Positions 44,949-50,444 of a stretch of 50,444 nt of DNA are shown one piece after another. Positions within the stretch are counted from its first letter, which is position 1. Every line of letters starts with the position of its first letter. The notes beneath the pieces are model-generated. The model saw only the letters and a program-made list of their open reading frames with translations. It searched no databases and had not been told where the DNA came from. Source of the stretch: Rhodococcus sp. 14-2470-1b. Its GTDB lineage: Bacteria > Actinomycetota > Actinomycetes > Mycobacteriales > Mycobacteriaceae. The stretch is from assembly GCF_002259415.1 (NCBI RefSeq), contig NZ_NPFY01000030.1, forward strand, positions 1-50,444, in the 5' to 3' direction. A program made the translations under genes and the position numbers.

Positions 44949-44986
44949 TGAGTGGGAATGTAGCCCAGGGGGCACATTTCCACTCA
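44949..44986. repeat. Palindromic intergenic repeat related to 37312-37356
   Basis: Arms TGAGTGGGAATGTAGCC and GGCACATTTCCACTCA (44949-44986) pair with one G-T pair and one bulged A. It lies between the HesB terminator and the adoK start, 36 bases from the adoK GTG. It shares TGAGTGG(A/G)AATGTAG with the palindrome at 37312-37356, while the loop and inner bases differ, which is typical of a dispersed palindromic element and not a chance terminator. Confidence 0.75.
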
Positions 44987-44991
44987 CCTAG

Positions 44992-45996
<1,005 letters not shown>

Positions 45997-46023
45997 GTCG
46001 CTCGGTATCGCAGTCCTCACGTC

Positions 46024-46067
46024 GATGGCCCGCACGCAACAGTCGAGATCGTTGCGTGCGGGCCATC
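46024..46067. terminator. Bidirectional terminator between adoK and asnB
   Basis: A perfect 17-base-pair stem, GATGGCCCGCACGCAAC (46024-46040) and GTTGCGTGCGGGCCATC (46051-46067), with a ten-base loop, between the convergent adoK (ends 45996) and asnB (ends 46105). Confidence 0.9.
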
Positions 46068-46104
46068 TGAGTTCAGGTGGAGATTCAGACGAGCCTGTGT
46101 CCCG

Positions 46105-48030
46105 TCAGAGGTCCACCGGGTACGTCGGCTCCGCGATCTCCGGGACGATCCGCTTCTCCACGAAGATGCCGTGCCACACCATGAAGATCAGGACAGTCCA
46201 CAGCCGTCGGCTGTGATCGGACTTGCCGTCGCGGTGCTCGTTCAGCATCGCGGTGATGGCTGCCTTGTTCAGGATGTGATCGGTCTCCGACGCAGCGATC
46301 TGCTCGTGCGCCCAATCGAACAATTCGGTTCCGCGCAGCCAGTGCCGAAGAGGAACCGGGAAACCGAGCTTCGCGCGATGCAGAACGTGGCCGGGCACGA
46401 TTCCTTCGAGCGCCTGCCGCAGCGCGTACTTGGTGGTGTCCTTCGTGATCTTCTGCTCCAACGGCAGCTTCTCGGCTACCGCGAACACCTCGTTGTCGAG
46501 GAACGGGACACGTAGTTCGAGGGAATTCGCCATGGTTATCTTGTCCGCCTTGACCAGAATGTCGCCGCGCAACCACGTGAACAGATCGAGGTGCTGCATT
46601 CTCGCCACGGGATCCCAGCCCTGCGACTGCGCATAGATCGGCGCAGTGACGTCCGTGTGCGTCCACTCCGGACGGAAATCGCGCAGCACCGCCCTCAGCT
46701 GAGCGTCACCGAAACTGCGTGCATTGCCGTAGTAGCGCTCCTCGAGCGACATGGATCCGCGGTGCAGCAGACTCTTGCCCCGCGTACCGTCGGGAATCCT
46801 CTCGCTCAGAGCGCCCGCCGCGCGACGCAGACCCTTCGGTAAATATTCGAACGGTTTGAGCGACAGTGGCTCTCGATAGATGGTGTACCCACCGAAGAGC
46901 TCGTCGGCGCCTTCACCCGACAACACGACCTTGACGTGCTTGCGTGCTTCCTTCGCCACGAAGTAGAGCGGCACCAGCGCCGGATCCGCGACCGGATCGT
47001 CGAGATACCAGACGATCTCCGGAATCGACGCTGCGAACTCCTCGGGCCCGACGACCTTGACGACATGGCGAGCCCCGATGGCGGCGGCCGACTCCGCGGC
47101 CACATCGACCTCCGAGTAGCCCTCACGCTCGAAGCCAGTGGTGAACGTGATCAGGTTCGGATTGTGGCGCATCGCCAGAGCCGCGATTGCCGTCGAGTCG
47201 ATGCCGCCCGACAGGAACGATCCGACGGTGACATCGGCTCGCATGTGCTTGGCGACCGAATCCTCCAGCGCCTCCGCGATCTCCTGGTAGCGAGCCGCCT
47301 CGGAACCTGCCGCGAACGGCTTCACCGGGAACTTCGGCGTGAAGTACCGAGTGACCACTGGAGTCCCACCGGGGGAGAGGGTCGCGTAGCAACCGGACTC
47401 GAGGCGTCGGATCTTGCGGTGCAGCGTCTCCGGCTCGGGTACGTACTGCAACACGGTGTAGTGCTCGGTTGCTCTCGGGTCGAGGTCTGTGCCGATACCC
47501 ACCAGGTCCGTCAGCTCCAGCAGGCTCTTCTTCTCGCTACCGAACGCGGTACCGCCCGGGCCGGTCGCCATGAACAGCGGCTTGATGCCGAACGGATCAC
47601 GAGCCAGAAACAGTTCGCGCGTCTCGGTATCCCAGATGGCGAACCCGAACATGCCACGCAATCGCCGCACAGCCGTCGGGCCCCAGTAGTGGAAAGCCGC
47701 CACGATGGACTCGCCGTCGCCCTCGGTGAAGAACTCGGCGCCGTGATCGCGAGAGAGTTCCTCCCTCAGTTCGAGGTAGTTGTAGATTTCGCCGTTGAAC
47801 GTCAGTGCGTAACGCGTCGGGTTCTCGGGCGGCCCCCACCGAAGCGGCTGATGTGAATGAGCGATGTCGATGATCGACAGACGATTGAATCCGTAGATGA
47901 TGTCGTCGTCGTGCCACGTGCCCGGTTCGTCCGGTCCGCGGTGGCGCATGCAGTGCATGGCGGAGGACACGAGGTCGACTCCCGCAGCATCGGTGCCGGT
48001 CGACGTCAGTACACCGAGTAGTCCACACAC
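46105..48030 (-). CDS. asnB: Asparagine synthase (glutamine-hydrolysing)
   Basis: A 641-residue class B asparagine synthetase. The GTG at 48030 places the nucleophile Cys at position 2 (CGLLGVL), needed for the N-terminal glutaminase, with [23 protein letters not shown] and GDGESI downstream. The synthetase domain has [14 protein letters not shown] (ATP loop), then [15 protein letters not shown]. It makes asparagine from aspartate, glutamine and ATP. In Corynebacteriales related proteins (LtsA) affect cell-wall amidation and lysozyme sensitivity, so an envelope role is possible. It is divergent from ctaC across 229 bases. Confidence 0.95.
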   Translation of the reverse strand: MCGLLGVLTSTGTDAAGVDLVSSAMHCMRHRGPDEPGTWHDDDIIYGFNRLSIIDIAHSHQPLRWGPPENPTRYALTFNGEIYNYLELREELSRDHGAEFFTEGDGESIVAAFHYWGPTAVRRLRGMFGFAIWDTETRELFLARDPFGIKPLFMATGPGGTAFGSEKKSLLELTDLVGIGTDLDPRATEHYTVLQYVPEPETLHRKIRRLESGCYATLSPGGTPVVTRYFTPKFPVKPFAAGSEAARYQEIAEALEDSVAKHMRADVTVGSFLSGGIDSTAIAALAMRHNPNLITFTTGFEREGYSEVDVAAESAAAIGARHVVKVVGPEEFAASIPEIVWYLDDPVADPALVPLYFVAKEARKHVKVVLSGEGADELFGGYTIYREPLSLKPFEYLPKGLRRAAGALSERIPDGTRGKSLLHRGSMSLEERYYGNARSFGDAQLRAVLRDFRPEWTHTDVTAPIYAQSQGWDPVARMQHLDLFTWLRGDILVKADKITMANSLELRVPFLDNEVFAVAEKLPLEQKITKDTTKYALRQALEGIVPGHVLHRAKLGFPVPLRHWLRGTELFDWAHEQIAASETDHILNKAAITAMLNEHRDGKSDHSRRLWTVLIFMVWHGIFVEKRIVPEIAEPTYPVDL

Positions 48031-48259
48031 AGCGTCTGCTACCTCGTTTCGCAGTTGGGGATTGGTCCGCTGCCACGGCGTCAGCATCCTGACGCCCCAG
48101 GCGGCACGGAAACCTCGAGTATGCCGCAGACACGGTACGCGCAACGCGGGCGACCCAAGAGTGGTGATGCGACGGCTTTGGTCTACGCTGCGTAGTACTA
48201 GGGCATCCGCATGTGGAAGCCCTCATTCTTCAGTGGTGAGCGATCAGGAAGGCGTGAAC

Positions 48260-49330
48260 GTGGCGCAGAGTCGGATCCTTCGGCGAGCTGGGCTAACAGT
48301 ATTTCTCGGCTTGGCCGCGTTGCTGTTGTCGGGTTGTTCCATCGACAACGATGTTCTGCGCTTCGGCTTTCCGTCGGGCATTACTCCCCAGGGCAAGTCG
48401 ATTCGAGAATTGTGGACATGGTCCGTGGTGGCAGCCCTGATCATGGGCATCATCGTGTGGGCCCTGATCTTCTGGGTGGTCATCTTCCACCGCAAGAAGA
48501 AGGACTCGCCCGAGTTCCCGCGTCAGACGGCATACAACGTGCCCCTGGAGCTGTTCTACACCGCAGTTCCCTTCGTGATCATCGCGGTGCTGTTCTACTT
48601 CACCGTCGTCGTGCAGAACTACGTCGACGAGAAGGAGCCGAATCCCGATGTGACGGTCGACGTAACGGCGTACCAGTGGAACTGGAAGTTCGGCTACCAG
48701 ACGGTCGACTTGAAGGACGGCGTCGTGAAGTACGACGGCACCGACCTCGAAGCGCAGGCCGCTGCCGAGGCCGCCGCCGATCCGGGTGAAGGCGCCGAAG
48801 GTAGCGAGGACGGCGAATTCGTGCCCGGCGCGATCCACGGTGCAAGCCCGCAGGATCTCTCCTACCTGCACTACAACAAGATCGAGACCGTCGGCACCAG
48901 CAACGAGATTCCGGTTCTGGTCCTCCCGACGGGTAAGCGCATCGAGTTCGTTCTCGCCTCCTCCGACGTCATCCACGGCTTCTGGGTTCCCGAGTTCCTC
49001 TTCAAGCGAGACGTCCTCCCGAACCCGAAGGAAAATCACTCGGACAACGTCTTCCAGATCTCCGAGATCGAACGCGAAGGCGCCTTCGTCGGCCGCTGCA
49101 CCGAAATGTGCGGCACGTTCCACGCCATGATGAACTTCGAGGTGCGCGCAGTATCCCCGGACGACTTCCAGGAATACATCGAGCTTCGCAAGCCCGAGTC
49201 CGACGGCGGAGAAGGCCTCACCAACGCTCAGGCACTGGAAGCAATCGGACAGTCTCCGATCGCCACCAGCACCATCCCGTTCACTACGGACCGCTCGCAG
49301 AAGTCCGAATCCGTCGCCGAAGGCAACTGA
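48260..49330 (+). CDS. ctaC: Cytochrome c oxidase subunit II
   Basis: A 356-residue membrane-anchored subunit. The signal ends LLLSGCS with lipid Cys26. Two membrane helices follow (about 53-77 and 98-118). The extracytoplasmic CuA domain has His239 and Cys280-x3-Cys284-x3-His288-x2-Met291 ([12 protein letters not shown]). The acidic, Ala-rich insert at about 160-195 is typical of actinobacterial members, which accept electrons within the bcc-aa3 supercomplex. GTG 48260 is preferred over 48254 because AGGAAGG is well spaced from it. ctaF follows 18 bases later. Upstream lies palindrome CTACGC-T-GCGTAG (48183-48195). Confidence 0.97.
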   Translation: MAQSRILRRAGLTVFLGLAALLLSGCSIDNDVLRFGFPSGITPQGKSIRELWTWSVVAALIMGIIVWALIFWVVIFHRKKKDSPEFPRQTAYNVPLELFYTAVPFVIIAVLFYFTVVVQNYVDEKEPNPDVTVDVTAYQWNWKFGYQTVDLKDGVVKYDGTDLEAQAAAEAAADPGEGAEGSEDGEFVPGAIHGASPQDLSYLHYNKIETVGTSNEIPVLVLPTGKRIEFVLASSDVIHGFWVPEFLFKRDVLPNPKENHSDNVFQISEIEREGAFVGRCTEMCGTFHAMMNFEVRAVSPDDFQEYIELRKPESDGGEGLTNAQALEAIGQSPIATSTIPFTTDRSQKSESVAEGN

Positions 49331-49348
49331 CCCAGGAAGAATGCTGAA

Positions 49349-49765
49349 ATGAAAATCGAAGCCAAGATCTTCGAGATCCTGACTGTCTTCTTTCTTCTCG
49401 TCGGGATCGTGTACGCCCTCTTCACCGGATTCTCGCGGACCGGCGTCGAATGGGCCGGTGTCACGGCCATCGCGCTGTCGGTCGGTCTGACACTCATCAT
49501 CGGAACGTACTTCCGGTTCGTTGCCCGTCGTCTCGACACCCGTCCCGAGGACTTCGACGACGCAGAGATCAGTGACGGTGCAGGCGATCTGGGCTTCTTC
49601 AGCCCCGGTAGTTTCTGGCCGATCCTGCTCGCCGGCGCCGCATCGGTCACCGCCATCGGATTCGCGTTCTTCCTCTGGTGGCTCATCGCATTCGGTGTCG
49701 TGCTCATCCTGGCAGCGGCCGCAGGCCTGGTGTTCGAGTACCACCTCGGACCAGAGAAGCACTAG
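49349..49765 (+). CDS. ctaF: Cytochrome c oxidase subunit IV
   Basis: A 138-residue actinobacterial subunit IV with four hydrophobic helices (about 8-29, 35-53, 88-106, 108-128). It begins [20 protein letters not shown], and the [20 protein letters not shown] loop and EYHLGPEKH end are typical. It stabilises the aa3 oxidase. Its gene is 18 bases after ctaC, so they are one operon, ended by a strong terminator. Confidence 0.96.
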   Translation: MKIEAKIFEILTVFFLLVGIVYALFTGFSRTGVEWAGVTAIALSVGLTLIIGTYFRFVARRLDTRPEDFDDAEISDGAGDLGFFSPGSFWPILLAGAASVTAIGFAFFLWWLIAFGVVLILAAAAGLVFEYHLGPEKH

Positions 49766-49783
49766 TTCCACACAGCTCACACA

Positions 49784-49825
49784 ACGACTGACGCCGACTC
49801 CCGATTGGGGGTCGGCGTCAGTCGT
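49784..49825 (+). terminator. Strong terminator after ctaC-ctaF
   Basis: A 19-base-pair stem (one T-G pair), ACGACTGACGCCGACTCCC (49784-49802) and GGGGGTCGGCGTCAGTCGT (49807-49825), GATT loop, then TTTCTGTG. The ctaF stop is 19 bases upstream. It is the clearest intrinsic terminator in the window. Confidence 0.93.
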
Positions 49826-49928
49826 TTCTGTGTGTCGTGCAGCGGCGACGAAAGGGTGATTTGCCCGATGACTCCGCACAGTGGGTTCAGGCGTGACCCA
49901 CATGCTCGGACGGGCGTGAGAGAGCCCC

Positions 49929-50195
49929 TCAGGACGCGTCGGCCTGACGGTCGGCGTCGGCAAGGGTGGCCGCTACCTGGTCGAGCGACAAGCCCAGCGT
50001 CCGGCACAGCGCCGCAACAGTGAAGAACGCAGGCGTCGGAATCCGGCCCGTCTCGATCTTGCGTAGCGTCTCCACCGAAATTCCTGCATGCGCCGCAACA
50101 TCCGTCATCGTCCTCGACCCGCGGGTGGCGCGAAGCAACTCACCCAAGCGAAGACCTCTCGACAGCTCCTCAGGGGACAACGGGATGCGAACCAT
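49929..50195 (-). CDS. Small XRE-type DNA-binding regulator
   Basis: An 88-residue protein made almost only of a Cro/C1-type helix-turn-helix: LGELLRATRGSRTMTDVAAH (18-37), recognition helix AGISVETLRKIETGRIPTPA (38-57), then AALCRTLGLSLDQVAATL. No sensor domain. The ATG at 50195 is chosen because TACTAT (50208-50203) lies seven bases upstream, giving a leaderless message; the frame is open to 50309. The region upstream contains four 25-base palindromes (50263-50389), which could be its operators. The regulated genes and inducer are unknown. Confidence 0.85.
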   Translation of the reverse strand: MVRIPLSPEELSRGLRLGELLRATRGSRTMTDVAAHAGISVETLRKIETGRIPTPAFFTVAALCRTLGLSLDQVAATLADADRQADAS

Positions 50196-50262
50196 GGGAC
50201 CAATAGTAATACCGGCCGACACTACCGGGACCTCCGCCTCGCTGGCGAGCGGCGCTCGCAGT

Positions 50263-50389
50263 CGCACCGAACGTCGCGTTCGGTCACTCAGAGTGACTGG
50301 ACGGCACATTCGGTCCTGCAGGTGGGGTTCCGAGGTGACCGAATGTCACGTTCGGTCACTTGGAGTGACCGAACGCCACGTTCGGTCCG
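50263..50389. repeat. Array of four 25-base palindromes in two spaced pairs
   Basis: Four copies of a palindrome with arm GTGACCGAACG, one or two variable bases, and complementary arm ending TTCGGTCAC: at 50263-50287, 50293-50317 (degenerate), 50335-50359 and 50365-50389. Centres are 30, 42 and 30 bases apart, so it reads as two copies of a two-palindrome block. Spacers inside the pairs are only five bases (TCAGA and TTGGA), which excludes CRISPR. It lies upstream of the XRE promoter and may be an operator set or a repeat-element cluster. Confidence 0.85.
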
Positions 50390-50444
50390 GGGGAGACGGG
50401 AGGCAGACGGGCGGAGGGTGTGCGGACGCGAGAGGGTGGGGGAG

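Noticed and set aside
50263..50389. CRISPR array
   Set aside because: The repeats are palindromic, only four, with 5- or 17-base spacers, and no cas gene is near.

Overview
The window is high-GC, gene-dense actinobacterial chromosome. Its gene content and order match the Mycobacteriales, and Rhodococcus or a close relative is the best guess. From memory, the gene order follows the Mycobacterium tuberculosis stretch Rv2236c to Rv2199c: cobD, SURF1, ptpA, HAD/ptkA, cobC, Nif3, zinc-ribbon protein, RNase H/phosphatase, rnpB, panB, caeA, glnA2, glnE, glnA1, RDD, DUF4191, lipA, lipB, epimerase, dlaT/sucB, pepA, gcvT, ilvE, cobS, cobT, DUF3043, HesB, adoK, asnB, ctaC, ctaF. It is mainly a housekeeping region. 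No transposase, prophage, toxin-antitoxin pair, CRISPR array or obvious defence gene was seen.

Layout. Bases 1-1900 hold the start of a methylmalonate-semialdehyde dehydrogenase gene, a divergent LysR regulator and a membrane protein. Bases 1.9-3.5 kb hold small unknown genes. Bases 3.5-10.8 kb hold cobalamin genes (cobD, cobC and an RNase H fused to a CobC-like phosphatase), SURF1, the tyrosine phosphatase ptpA with its HAD partner, and a Nif3 protein. Bases 10.8-14.7 kb hold an ArsB-like transporter, a DUF1697 protein, the RNase P RNA gene rnpB and an RNB-domain ribonuclease. Bases 14.6-20.5 kb hold a proline iminopeptidase with an odd in-frame repeat, a lipoprotein, panB, nadE and a secreted tripeptidyl-peptidase-like hydrolase. 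Bases 20.6-30.5 kb form a nitrogen block (glnA2, glnE, glnA1), interrupted by a four-gene osmoprotectant-type ABC importer. Bases 30.6-41.2 kb hold lipoate synthesis (lipA, lipB), lipoylated 2-oxoacid dehydrogenase E2, pepA, gcvT and ilvE. Bases 41.2-43.7 kb hold the cobalamin tail genes cobU/P-cobT-cobS. The end holds a DUF3043 protein, an A-type Fe-S carrier, adenosine kinase, asnB, cytochrome oxidase subunits ctaC-ctaF and a small XRE regulator.

Links between genes. Lipoate made by LipA/LipB is used by the E2 protein, and the same cofactor serves the glycine cleavage system to which GcvT belongs. GlnE is the adenylyltransferase expected to act on GlnA1, which carries the target tyrosine (Tyr406); GlnA2 lacks it. 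A GlnR-type box lies just upstream of the glnA1 -35 element. Five genes of the late cobalamin pathway lie in the window in three groups.

Notable non-gene structure. (1) A 36-base tandem repeat is inserted in frame in the iminopeptidase gene. (2) Two related intergenic palindromes contain TGAGTGG(A/G)AATGT. (3) Four 25-base palindromes lie at the right end, arranged in two pairs with identical 30-base spacing, upstream of the XRE gene. (4) The start region of the ABC solute-binding lipoprotein is triplicated (18-base period). (5) Many genes have a TANNNT -10 hexamer 6-8 bases before the start codon, which suggests leaderless mRNAs. I see no clear new multi-gene system; these repeat families are the best candidates for something undescribed.
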